Both the position numbers and the translations under genes were made by a program. This document shows, in pieces, positions 31,993 to 41,300 of a DNA stretch of 64,000 nucleotides. The DNA comes from Nonomuraea sediminis. GTDB taxonomy: Bacteria > Actinomycetota > Actinomycetes > Streptosporangiales > Streptosporangiaceae. Every line of letters begins with the position of its first letter. Within the stretch, counting starts at the first letter, position 1. Below the pieces are notes generated by a model, which saw only the letters and a list, made by a program, of their open reading frames with translations, was not told the origin of the DNA and did no database searches. The stretch spans positions 1-64,000 of the forward strand of contig NZ_JAHDTI010000016.1 in assembly GCF_018531495.1 (NCBI RefSeq), in the 5' to 3' direction.

Positions 31993-34395
31993 GTGTCCAT
32001 GACGATTCGCCTGACAGCGGCGACCCTCGACATCCTGCACGCCCTCGCCGGTGCGAGCGGCGGGGAGGTCTACGGCCTGGAGATCGCGCAGACCACCCGG
32101 CGCCCGACGGGCACGGTGTACCCCGTCCTGTCCCGCCTGGAGAGACACGGCTGGGTCAGCAGCGCATGGGACATCTCCGACCAGGACCAGCGAGGGCCGA
32201 GACGGCGCTACTACCGGCTGACCTCGCAGGGCCAGCACCATCTGCGCGCCCTCATGGAACACCGCGCCAGAAGCGAGCGCGAGGGACGCAGGAACCCGGT
32301 CCACGCCCCGATCGCGGGACCGCACGTCATCCACGAGTTCGTGCGCGAACTCCGGCTCCTCAGGCTGAAGGCCGGCGAACCGTCGCTGCGCAGCCTCGGC
32401 GCGACGACGTTCTACAGTCCCGCCGCGCTGTCGGAGGCCTTCGCGGGCCGTTCGCTGCCCTCCGTTCCGCTGCTCAGGGCGATCGCGATCGCCTGCTCCG
32501 CCGACCCGGAGGAGTGGTCGGTGAGACGTGGCCTGGCCGAGCAGAGCCTGCGCGAGGGCGTCAGGATCCCCTTCGACTTCGGCGACTTCTGCCCGCTCGG
32601 CATGCGCTGGGTGACCGAGGCGCTCGACGGGGACCCGGACGAGGATCTGATCCAGGACGTCATGCTGGCGGCGTACGAGCGGTGGGAGACCCTGCGATCC
32701 AGCAGTGACATCAGGGCCTCGATCGTCCGCCTCACCAGGTCGCGCGTCTCGGAGGCGGCCAGGGAGAGGCGCGAGCTCCCCGTCGCCGAAGCGGGGCCCG
32801 ATAACGCGGCCGACCCTGAGGAGATCGCCGAGCGCCGGCTGACCACGATCGAGATCCTCAGGAAGATGGGACCCGCCAACGCCCGGATGGTGATCCTCAG
32901 GAGCGAGGGCTACACCGTCGAGGAGATCGCGGCGCTGCTCGGCACGACCAGCCCCGCGGTGAACGCGAGGTTCGCCCGGTTACGCGCGGTGGCCAGAACC
33001 TGGGAGGGCGCGGAACGCGACCTGGTCGCGTATCTCGCGCAGCTCAGGGCCTCGGTCGGGAACCCGTCGATCCGCTGGCTGGCGACCCGGATGAAGGTCA
33101 GCCACACCACCGTGCACCGCCTGGTCTCCGGCGCCGAGCGGGGGCGCCAGCTGCAGCGGCTCATCGAGGCGCTCGGTGGCTCGCTGCGGGAGGCCGAACG
33201 GTGGACGGATCACGTCACCCGCCGCCCTCGCGCCGACACCGACGACGTGTACGACCTGTGGGCGCGCTCGGAGAAGCTGGAGAAGGCGGGACGGGCCGTC
33301 GAGGCCGCCGAGCTCTGGCGCCCGGCGGCCGAGGCCGGCGACGTCAACGCCATGTGGGTACTGGCCGACAAGCTGGACAGCGCCCGGCGTCCCGAGGAAG
33401 CCGAGTCGTGGCTCGCGGCCGCGGCGGAGCAGGGAGACCTGGCGGCGGCCAAGCGACTGGCGACGCGGCTGGAGGAGATGGGCAGGCCGGAGGACGCCTA
33501 CCAGGTCCTGCACGCGGCGGCCGTGCGGGGCGAGCCCTCCGCGAGGAGCGAGGCGTCCCGGCTGCTCCAGAAGCTGGGCCGCCCCCAGGAGGCGTACGCG
33601 TTGTGGCGCGAGGCGGCGCGGGAAGGAGACCCGCATGCCATGCGCCAGCTCAGCGCCCTCCTGCTGCGGACCGGCCAGGGCGGCGCGGCGTGCGAGGTCT
33701 GGCGGCGCGCCGCCTCCGCCGGGGACGTGCTCGCCATGAGGGAACTGGCCAGGACCCTGGACGAGATCGGCGAGCAGGCCGAGGCCGAGACGTGGCTGCG
33801 CAGGGTCGCCGCGCTGCACGACGTGGAGGGCACCATCGAGCTCTCGGCGACGCTGGAACGGCGGGGCGCCGTCGCGGAGGCGGAGCTGTGGCTGGTCCAG
33901 ATGGTGGAGGGCGGTGATTCCAGAGCCCTCCCCGCGCTGTCCGGCCTTCTGGAACGCAAGGGCGAGCCGCACAAGGCGGGCAGGCTGTGGGAACCGCTCG
34001 CCGAGTCCGGCAACCGCCACGCGATGTGGAGCCTGGCGGGACTCTACGATCGGGCGGGCCTGACGGAGCAGGCCGCCATGTGGCGGCGCCGGGCCTCGGC
34101 CAACAGCGATCTCCCCGTGAGCGTGGGCCCGAGGGCTTCGGTCGACCAGCTCGGTGAGGCCCTGCTGCGCCGGCAGGTCGCGGCGGGCAACCTCGCCGCG
34201 CCCTTGGCCCTGGCCGACCTCCTGTCCGCCTCGGGGCGGACGGGAGAGGCCGTCGTCGTACTCCGGCAGGCGACCGAGCACGGGAACGTGCTGGCCGCCT
34301 CCGCCCTCGCCGCCCACGTGGACCGGCGCCCCTCAGGACAGGGAACTGGTGGCCAGTTTGGCGCCGAAGCCCAGGAAGAGGGCGCCGACTCCTGA
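31993..34395 (+). CDS. Mosaic regulator: PadR wHTH, XRE-like HTH, ECF sigma regions 2 and 4, second HTH, Sel1/TPR repeats
   Basis: A protein of 800 residues with no membrane segment. Residues about 1-95 form a PadR winged helix ('GGEVYGLEIAQTTRRPTGTVYPVLSRLE', 'RRYYRLTSQG'). About 112-185 is an XRE-like HTH ('SPAALSEAFAGRSLPSVPLLRA'). About 198-262 resembles ECF sigma region 2 (DPDEDLIQDVMLAAYERWETLR), and about 275-335 sigma region 4 (GYTVEEIAALLGTTSPAVNARFARLRA). About 340-405 is a second HTH of the same type as the first, and about 415-775 are Sel1/TPR-like helical repeats. I know no described protein with this order. It may be a self-contained sensor and promoter-specificity factor. The GTG follows AGAAGG by 9 bases. 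The 3' end overlaps the LysE gene by 63 bp. Confidence 0.8.
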   Translation: MSMTIRLTAATLDILHALAGASGGEVYGLEIAQTTRRPTGTVYPVLSRLERHGWVSSAWDISDQDQRGPRRRYYRLTSQGQHHLRALMEHRARSEREGRRNPVHAPIAGPHVIHEFVRELRLLRLKAGEPSLRSLGATTFYSPAALSEAFAGRSLPSVPLLRAIAIACSADPEEWSVRRGLAEQSLREGVRIPFDFGDFCPLGMRWVTEALDGDPDEDLIQDVMLAAYERWETLRSSSDIRASIVRLTRSRVSEAARERRELPVAEAGPDNAADPEEIAERRLTTIEILRKMGPANARMVILRSEGYTVEEIAALLGTTSPAVNARFARLRAVARTWEGAERDLVAYLAQLRASVGNPSIRWLATRMKVSHTTVHRLVSGAERGRQLQRLIEALGGSLREAERWTDHVTRRPRADTDDVYDLWARSEKLEKAGRAVEAAELWRPAAEAGDVNAMWVLADKLDSARRPEEAESWLAAAAEQGDLAAAKRLATRLEEMGRPEDAYQVLHAAAVRGEPSARSEASRLLQKLGRPQEAYALWREAAREGDPHAMRQLSALLLRTGQGGAACEVWRRAASAGDVLAMRELARTLDEIGEQAEAETWLRRVAALHDVEGTIELSATLERRGAVAEAELWLVQMVEGGDSRALPALSGLLERKGEPHKAGRLWEPLAESGNRHAMWSLAGLYDRAGLTEQAAMWRRRASANSDLPVSVGPRASVDQLGEALLRRQVAAGNLAAPLALADLLSASGRTGEAVVVLRQATEHGNVLAASALAAHVDRRPSGQGTGGQFGAEAQEEGADS

Positions 34396-34980
34396 GGTGA
34401 GCCCGGCCGAGAGCTTCCTGCGGGCGCGGAACTGGCCGGCGAGGAACGTGCCGCCGAAGATGAGCGTCGTGAGGTACAGAACGCTGAAGACCTGGATGAT
34501 GGCGCCGAGGATCAGGAACGACAGGGCGGGAGTGCTGTAGCCCGGGTCGACGAACTGCACGAAGAAGGAGAGGAAGAACAGGATCGCCTTCGGGTTGAGC
34601 AGGCTGATCGTGAGCGCCTTGCGGAACGGGCGGGCCTTCGGCACCTCGACGGGCTCGGCCTGCAGCGTCTCGGGATGACGCCAGGAGCGCCAGGCCGAGC
34701 GGATCATCTGGAAGCCGATGTAGGCGAGGTAACCCGCGCCCGCGTACTTCACGATCGTGAACAGGATGGGGCTCGACTTGAGCAGCGAGGCGGCGCCCGC
34801 GGCCGTGAGCAGCATGAGGACCGTGTCGCCGAGGAAGACCCCGGCGGCCGCCGTGTAGCCCTGGCGGACGCCGCGCTGTGCGGACAGGCTCAGCACGTAC
34901 AGCGAGTTCGGTCCCGGCAGCAGGATGATCAGGAACGCGCCGACGACATATTTCCAGATGTCGATGATGCCGAAGAACAT
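34333..34980 (-). CDS. LysE/RhtB family amino-acid exporter (LeuE-like)
   Basis: A membrane exporter of 215 residues with about six helices. 'LLPGPNSLYVLSLSAQRGVRQGY' near the start is the LysE/RhtB signature, and 'FRKALTISLLNPKAILFFLSFF' is the second conserved block with the NPK motif. It would export leucine or similar amino acids. I prefer the ATG at 34980 over the GTG at 34989. It lies 15 bp after the serine hydrolase gene on the same strand and overlaps the convergent mosaic regulator by 63 bp. Confidence 0.9.
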   Translation of the reverse strand: MFFGIIDIWKYVVGAFLIILLPGPNSLYVLSLSAQRGVRQGYTAAAGVFLGDTVLMLLTAAGAASLLKSSPILFTIVKYAGAGYLAYIGFQMIRSAWRSWRHPETLQAEPVEVPKARPFRKALTISLLNPKAILFFLSFFVQFVDPGYSTPALSFLILGAIIQVFSVLYLTTLIFGGTFLAGQFRARRKLSAGLTSGVGALFLGFGAKLATSSLS

Positions 34981-34995
34981 GGATCCCACGATATT

Positions 34996-36180
34996 TCAGG
35001 ACCGATACCAGATTCCTCCCCCAAGTTGGTCGTACCCGAGTGACCGATATGTCGCATCCACCAGCGCCTGCCCGCGCGGGTTGATGCCCAGCCCCGCACC
35101 CTGCTTGTTCATCGTGTAACCGAACGCCAGCCGCGCGGGAGGATCGCAGAATCCGGCCGAGCCCCCCATGCCCGAGTGCCCGAAGGCCGTGGTCGACATC
35201 ATCGCGCCCTCGCTGTCGGCCGCGGGCAGGTACCGGTTGTCCACCGACCGCATGACGCCGAGCGCGAAGCGGGTCGGCACGAGCAGCACCGCGTCCGTGC
35301 CCGCCGAGGCCGTGGTGGACATGATCGTCCGCTGCTCGACCGGCAGCAGGCGCCCTTCGGCCAGCGGCCGGTACATCCCGGCGAGCCCGCGCGCGTTCGT
35401 GATCGCGCCGATCGCGCCGTACTCGGCGACGTGCGCCTCGCGCGTGTCGGATTCGGCCATGTACCCGCCGGTGTTGGCGAGCAGCAGCGCCTGCGCCGAC
35501 CCGGGGTCGGAGAAGGCCCGCAGGTAGAACGAGGGCGGCTCGGCCGGAGGGTCGGCCGGGATCGTGGGCGCCACCCGTCCCTCCTCCGACTCGGGCAGCC
35601 CGAGCCAGAACTCAAGCCCGAGCGGCTCGGCCACCTCCTCGCGGAAGAACGTGCCCAGCGACCGCCCGCTGATCCGCCTGATGACCTCGCCCACGAGGAA
35701 CCCGAAGGTGAGGCCGTGGTAGCCGTGCCTGGTGCCCGGCTCCCAGAACGGCTCCTCCGCCGCGAGGCGCTCGACCATGAGCTTCCAGTCGAAGAAGGCC
35801 CCGGGCGGCAGCGGCTCCCGCAGCGCGGGGAGCCCCGCCTGGTGCGCGAGTAAGTGCCTGACCAGCGTGCCGCTCTTGCCCCGCGCGCCGTACTCGGGCC
35901 AGTAGCGGGTCACCGGCGCGTCGAGGTCGAGTTCGCCGCGCGCGGCAAGCAGGTGCGCGCAGAGTGCGGTGGCGCCCTTGGTGCAGGACCAGACGTGCCC
36001 GAGGGTCTCGCGCCGCCAGGGTTCGCCGGGTGCGGCCTGGCCGCCCCACAGGTCGACGACGACCTCGCCGTCGAGGATCACGCACACCGAGGCGCCCACC
36101 TCACCACGGTCGGCGAGGTTCCGCTCGAATTCCTCCGCGACCTGGGAGAACCGGGGATCGCAGGTCCCTTGTGCCGTCAT
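34996..36180 (-). CDS. Serine hydrolase of the beta-lactamase/EstB family
   Basis: An enzyme of 394 residues without signal peptide, belonging to class C beta-lactamase-like esterases. The SxxK motif is SCTK ('HVWSCTKGATAL'), the second motif is in 'RHGYHGLTFGFLVGEVI' (Tyr), and the third is 'FGHSGMGGS'. Such proteins are mostly esterases or D-amino-acid peptidases, not true beta-lactamases. It is divergent from the methanethiol oxidase gene, with a palindrome between them, and is followed by the LysE gene. Confidence 0.85.
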   Translation of the reverse strand: MTAQGTCDPRFSQVAEEFERNLADRGEVGASVCVILDGEVVVDLWGGQAAPGEPWRRETLGHVWSCTKGATALCAHLLAARGELDLDAPVTRYWPEYGARGKSGTLVRHLLAHQAGLPALREPLPPGAFFDWKLMVERLAAEEPFWEPGTRHGYHGLTFGFLVGEVIRRISGRSLGTFFREEVAEPLGLEFWLGLPESEEGRVAPTIPADPPAEPPSFYLRAFSDPGSAQALLLANTGGYMAESDTREAHVAEYGAIGAITNARGLAGMYRPLAEGRLLPVEQRTIMSTTASAGTDAVLLVPTRFALGVMRSVDNRYLPAADSEGAMMSTTAFGHSGMGGSAGFCDPPARLAFGYTMNKQGAGLGINPRGQALVDATYRSLGYDQLGGGIWYRS

Positions 36181-36209
36181 TTCCTGAATTCATCATAAAG
36201 GCCCAAGAC

Positions 36210-36225
36210 TGTAAACCTCTTTACA
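36210..36225. promoter_or_regulatory. TGTAAA-TTTACA palindrome in a divergent promoter
   Basis: The perfect 6-bp arms with a 4-bp spacer (CCTC) lie in the 87-bp gap between the serine hydrolase and methanethiol oxidase starts. It is a likely operator for a repressor not encoded next to it. Confidence 0.5.
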
Positions 36226-36231
36226 AACCTG

Positions 36232-36267
36232 TTGACCGAGTAGGTAATCGATGAATATGTGTGAAGC
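36232..36267 (+). promoter_or_regulatory. Candidate promoter giving a leaderless transcript
   Basis: TTGACC (36232-36237) and TATGTG (36256-36261) are 18 bp apart and upstream of the ATG at 36268 by 6 bases. Transcription would start at or next to the ATG, and no ribosome binding site is seen, which fits a leaderless mRNA. Confidence 0.45.
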
Positions 36268-37641
36268 ATGACGCTCTGGACTCCGGACCCAACGTTTTAT
36301 CCCTCTCCAAGGGACGCAGCCGAGGCGCCCGCGGAGAAGCGCGCCTATGTGGTCGCCTTCGACAGACAGGCGCAAAAACCCGACGCCATAGCCGTAGTCG
36401 ACACCGACACCGGCCAGGTCACGGGGTGGACCGATCTGCCCACCACCGGCAACGAGCTGCACCACTTCGGCTGGAACGCGTGCAGCAGCGCGCTGTGCCC
36501 ATACGCGCCGCACCCGCACGTCGAGCGCCGCTACCTGGTCGTGCCCGGGATCAGGTCATCCCGTATCCACATCTACGACACCAAGGACCGCGTAAGCCCT
36601 GAGCTGGTCAAGGTGATCGAGCCGGAGGAACTGGCCAAGCGGGCCGGGTACTCCCGCCCGCACACCGTGCACTGCGGCCCCGAGGGACTGTACGTCTCGG
36701 CGCTGGGCGGGGCCAACGGCGAGGACGGCCCAGGCGGGATCGCGATCCTGGACCACACCTCCTTCGAGGTGCTCGGGCGGTGGGAGATGGACCGCGGGCC
36801 GCAGTACCTCGCCTACGACTTCTGGTGGCACCTCAACTACGACGTGCTGGTCAGCTCCGAATGGGGCACGCCGTCGATGATCGAGGACGGGCTGGTCGGC
36901 GAGCTGCTGCTGGGCCGTAAGTACGGCCACAAGCTGCACTTCTGGGACCTGCGCAAGCGCCGCCACGTCCAGGAGGTGGACCTGGGCGACCAGCACCAGA
37001 TGACCCTGGAGCTGCGGCCCGCGCACGACCCGACCAAGCAGTACGGCTTCGTCGGCGTGGTCGTCAGCGTGGAGGACCTGTCGGCGTCGGTGTGGCTGTG
37101 GTTCCGCGAGGACGACCGCTGGCAGGCCCGCAAGGTCATCACGATCCCCGCGGAGCCGGCCGATCCCGCGGACCTGCCGCCGATCCTGCAACCCTTCGGC
37201 GCCGTGCCGCCGCTGGTGACCGACATCGACCTGTCCGTGGACGACCAGCGGCTGTACGTCTCCTGCTGGGGCACGGGCGAGCTCAAACAGTACGACGTCT
37301 CGGACCCGTACAAGCCGGTGGAGATCGGCAGCCTCCGCATAGGCGGCATTGTCGGGAAAAATGCGCATCCGTCGCTGGATCAGCCTCTCAGCGGCGGCCC
37401 GCAGATGGTCGAGGTGAGCCGCGACGGCAAGCGGGTCTACTTCACCAACTCGCTCTACGGCGCGTGGGACGACCAGTTCTACCCGGAGGGGGTGGGCGCC
37501 TGGCTGGCCAGGGTAGACGCCGACGGCTTCACCTTCGACAAGAACTTCTTCCCGCACGGCGACGACTTCCGCGGCCTGCGCCTGCACCAGGTGCGCCTGC
37601 AGGGCGGGGACGCCTCCTCTGACTCCTACTGCTACCCGTGA
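36268..37641 (+). CDS. Methanethiol oxidase / selenium-binding protein SBP56 family
   Basis: A beta-propeller enzyme of 457 residues, orthologous in type to SELENBP1. It oxidises methanethiol to formaldehyde, hydrogen peroxide and hydrogen sulfide in a copper-dependent way. Recognisable blocks are 'GNELHHFGWNACSSAL', 'RPHTVHCGPEGLYVSALG', 'LNYDVLVSSEWGTP', 'DIDLSVDDQRLYVSCWGTGEL' and 'GGPQMVEVSRDGKRVYFTNSLY'. The His-rich blocks are the likely metal site. The stop overlaps the GTG of the next membrane protein, so the two are coupled. Confidence 0.9.
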   Translation: MTLWTPDPTFYPSPRDAAEAPAEKRAYVVAFDRQAQKPDAIAVVDTDTGQVTGWTDLPTTGNELHHFGWNACSSALCPYAPHPHVERRYLVVPGIRSSRIHIYDTKDRVSPELVKVIEPEELAKRAGYSRPHTVHCGPEGLYVSALGGANGEDGPGGIAILDHTSFEVLGRWEMDRGPQYLAYDFWWHLNYDVLVSSEWGTPSMIEDGLVGELLLGRKYGHKLHFWDLRKRRHVQEVDLGDQHQMTLELRPAHDPTKQYGFVGVVVSVEDLSASVWLWFREDDRWQARKVITIPAEPADPADLPPILQPFGAVPPLVTDIDLSVDDQRLYVSCWGTGELKQYDVSDPYKPVEIGSLRIGGIVGKNAHPSLDQPLSGGPQMVEVSRDGKRVYFTNSLYGAWDDQFYPEGVGAWLARVDADGFTFDKNFFPHGDDFRGLRLHQVRLQGGDASSDSYCYP

Positions 37642-38252
37642 CGATCGCGGCCGTCCTGCTCCTCGGCGCCTTCCACGGCCTGAACCCGGCCATGGGCTGG
37701 CTCTTCGCCGTGGCCCGCGGCCTGCAGGAACGCAGCCGCGACCTGCTGCTGCAGTCGATCCCGGTGATCGCGCTCGGCCATCTCGCCTCGGTGGCCGCGG
37801 TGGCGCTCGTGGTCAGCGCCACCGGCTCGCTGGTCACCGGGAGCGTGCTGTCGATCGGCGGCGGCGTGGTGCTGGTCGGGTTCGGCCTGTGGCGGCTGCT
37901 GTCCAAGCGGCACTTCCGCTGGGTGGGCATGCGGCTGACGCTGCCGCAGCTGGCCGCGTGGTCGTTCCTGATGTCCTCGGCGCACGGCGCCGGGCTCATG
38001 CTGCTGCCCGTCTTCACCAGCCAGAGCGTCGCGGGTCACCATCACATGCTGACCGGCGGCCTGGCCGTGGCGGCACTGCACACGCTGGCGATGTTCGTGG
38101 TCGCGGGCACGATCGCCCTGGTCGTCTACGAGGTGGTCGGGCTGAAGATCCTGCGCAGGGCCTGGTTCAACCTGGACAGGATGTGGGCGGTGGCCCTGGT
38201 GTGCGCGGGTGCGATCACTCTCACGATGGGTCTTTACCCAAATTCCCCATAG
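37638..38252 (+). CDS. Membrane protein coupled to the methanethiol oxidase, HGLNP motif
   Basis: A protein of 204 residues with about six hydrophobic helices. The first helix carries GAFHGLNPAMGW and another carries SSAHGAGLM, His/Pro patterns that recall metal-transporting or DsbD-like membrane families. The loop 'VAGHHHMLTGG' could bind metal. The GTG start overlaps the oxidase stop by 4 nt. Because methanethiol oxidase needs copper, a role in metal delivery or in handling the sulfur product is a reasonable inference. I do not recognise an established family name. Confidence 0.65.
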   Translation: MTIAAVLLLGAFHGLNPAMGWLFAVARGLQERSRDLLLQSIPVIALGHLASVAAVALVVSATGSLVTGSVLSIGGGVVLVGFGLWRLLSKRHFRWVGMRLTLPQLAAWSFLMSSAHGAGLMLLPVFTSQSVAGHHHMLTGGLAVAALHTLAMFVVAGTIALVVYEVVGLKILRRAWFNLDRMWAVALVCAGAITLTMGLYPNSP

Positions 38253-38325
38253 GTTTACTATGAAATAGGACCTGCTGGCGCCGGGGCTGGCGGCGCTGAT
38301 CTTCAGCGGGTCCGTGGTGGAGTAC

Positions 38326-38357
38326 GGCTCGCGCGGCTAGGGGTGGCCGCGCGAGCC
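38326..38357 (+). terminator. Strong hairpin before the AfsR-like gene
   Basis: GGCTCGCGCGG pairs perfectly with CCGCGCGAGCC across a 10-base loop, 73 bases after the membrane gene stop. It probably ends the oxidase operon. The 5' side holds a short open stretch (38266-38340) after an in-frame stop that may be a gene remnant. Confidence 0.6.
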
Positions 38358-38382
38358 CTACCACCCCCGCCGGCACGGCAGG

Positions 38383-41300
38383 ATGAGACGTGTGCGGATA
38401 TCCATGCTCGGGGCGCTGGAGGTCGAGGGCGAGGCAGGCCCGGTGGCCGTCGGCGGGTTCCGCGTGCGGACGCTGCTCGCCCTGCTCGCGCTCGAGGCCG
38501 GCCGCACCGTCACCGCCGAGCGCCTGATCGACGCGCTGTGGCCGGGCGACCCGCCCGCCAACGCGGCCAACGCCCTGCAGACCCTGGTCAGACGGCTGCG
38601 CGCGGCGCTGCGGCCGGCCGAGGCGGTGCAGAGCCGCCCCGGGGGGTACGTGCTGGCGATCCCGGACGACGACGTCGACGCGCTCCGGTTCGGGCGCCTG
38701 GCCAGGCAGGATCCCGAGGCGGCGCTGGCGCTGTGGCGCGGGCCCGCGCTGGCCGGGCTCACCTCCGTGCCGCACCTGGCCAACGTGGCCGCCTCCCTGG
38801 AGGACGAGCGCCTGTCCGCCGTCGAGTCGCTGCTCCTGCGAGGCAGCACGGCCGGCCTCGACCTGCTGGCGGAGGTGGCCGCCAATCCGCTGCGCGAGCG
38901 CCTGGCCGCCCTGGCCATGCGCGCGCTGGCCGCCGACGGCCGACAGGCAGACGCGCTGGCGCTCTTCGAGCGGACCCGCGCCAGGCTCGCCGACGAGCTG
39001 GGCGTCGATCCGGGCCCCGACCTGCGCGCCGCCCACCTGTCGGTCCTGGCGGGCGAGTCCGCCCACCACGATCCGGTACGGCAGGCCGTACCGGAGGGCA
39101 ACGGCGCGCTGCCGAGGAGCAACCTGCGCAGGCCGCTGACCAGCTTCATCGGCAGGGAGGACGAGCTGTCCCAGCTCACCGGCCTGCTCGGCGAGGCCAG
39201 GATGGTGACGATCGTCGGACCCGGCGGCGCGGGCAAGACCCGCCTGGCCACCGAGGCGGCGCTGCGCATGACGCCCGGCTGGATCGTCGAGCTGGCACCG
39301 GTCACCGACCCCGACGGCGTGCCCGCCGCGGTGCTTGACGCGCTCGGCCTGCGCGAATCGGCACCCAGCCTCCACCCGGACTCCACCTGGCGCCCCGACG
39401 GCCCGTCGGCCCGGGTGGCGGAAGCGCTCGGCCAGCACCGTGCGGTCATCGTGCTGGACAACTGCGAGCACCTGATCGGCGCGGTCGCCACGCTGGCAGA
39501 GTCGCTGCTGACCGACTGTCCGGGCCTGCGCGTGCTGGCCACGAGCAGGGAACCGCTGAACGTGCCCGGCGAGCGGCTCGCCCCGATCCCGTCGCTCGAG
39601 CTGCCGCCGGTGGGCGGGCCGCCCGAGCTGGCCGCCGGATTCCCGGCGGTGCGGCTGCTGCTCGACCGGGCGACGAACTTCGCGCTCGACGCCGGGAACA
39701 CCGACGCCGTGGTGTCGCTGTGCCGCAGGCTCGACGGGATGCCGCTGGCGATCGAGCTGGCCGCCGCCCGGCTGCGCACGATGACGGCCAGGCAGCTCGC
39801 CGACCGGCTCGACGACCGGTTCCGGCTGCTCACGGGCGGCAGCAGGACGGCGTTGCCACGCCAGCAGACGCTGCGCGCGGTGGTCGAGTGGAGCTGGGAC
39901 CTGCTTGACGGGCAGGAGCGGACGCTGGCACGGCGCCTGGCGGTCTTCGCGGGCGGCGCCGTGCTCGAGTCGGTGGAGGCGGTGTGCGACGCCACGCCCG
40001 ACGTGCTCGGCGCGCTGGTCGACAAGTCGCTGGTCCAGGTCTCGGCGGCGGGCCGCTACACGATGCTGGAGACGATCCGCGCCTACGCGCTCGAGCGGCT
40101 GGCGGAGTCGGGCGAGGAGGCGGACTTCCGGCGCCGCCACGCCGTAGACCTGATGGAGCTGGCCGAGCGCGCGGTGCCCGAGCTGCGGACGGCGGCGCAG
40201 CTGGAGCACATGGAGCGGCTGACGGCCGAGCGCGACAACTGGGCGGCGGCGCTGCACTGGGCGCACGAAACGGGCGACGTCGAGATCATGCTGCGGCTGT
40301 GCGCGGCGCTGACCTGGTTCTGGTGGATGGGCGGCTACCACCAGGAGTCGGCGGCGTGGGCCACCAAGGCGATGGAGCTGGCAGGCAACCGGCCGCCGGA
40401 GGGCCTGGTGCGGGCGTACGCGGCGTGCCGGTTCGCCTACGGGATCAGCCTGTTCGGCGAGCTGATCAGCGACAAGGGCGCCATGGAGCGGCTGTGGACA
40501 GAGATGGAGGAGCTGATCGACGCGGCCGAGCGGGAGGGGCCCGTGCACCCGCTGCTGCTCATCAGCCAGCTCGTGATGGCCGCGGCTTCGCAGCAGAACG
40601 AGTACGCCGCCGAGCTGACCCGCCGCTACGCCGAGTCCGACGACCTGTGGCTGGCGGCGTGCGCGAGGATGATCGGCCCGCCGGGCGGGCACAGCGAGGA
40701 GAACCTGGAGCAGGCCGCGGCCATCTTCAGGAAGCTGGGCGACCGGTGGGGGCTGAGCGAGGCGCTGCTCGGGCTGGCTCTCAGGCGGGCGGCCAGGGGG
40801 GCGCCCACCGACGATCTGATCGCGGAGGCCGGGTCGCTGACGTTCGAGTGGGTCAGCCCGATGGAGCGGATCTCGACGCTGACCCGGCTGGCCTCGCTGC
40901 GCGTCCAGGCCGGCGACCTGGAGGGCGCCGCGGCCGACCTGGCCAGGTGCCGGTCGATGGCCGACGCCGACACGCCCGTGTTCGCGCTGATCCAGCTGGG
41001 GCTGGCCGAGTGCGGGCTGGCCTCGGCGCGGGGCGACCTGGCCGGCGCCCGGGCCGGGTTCGAGGAGATGATCACGCTGCTGGTGGACGCGCCGCCGGTG
41101 CCGCAGTTCGTGGCCGCGGTGCACGAAGGGTACGGGCGGGTCCTGGCCGAGCTCGGCGACGTCGGACCGGCGCTCGAACAGCACGGGATCGCTCTGGGCA
41201 AGCTGGGCGACAACCCCGACCTGCCGATGCTGTCCACCGTGCTGGCCGGGTTCGCGCTGGCCGAGCAGGCCGCCGGCGACGCCGAGCGGGCGGCCGTGCT

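Noticed and set aside
34996..36180. True class C beta-lactamase giving antibiotic resistance
   Set aside because: There is no signal peptide, and the SxxK context fits cytoplasmic EstB-like esterases.
38266..38340. Short open stretch before the AfsR-like gene
   Set aside because: It follows an in-frame stop, has no start or family match, and overlaps the strong hairpin.
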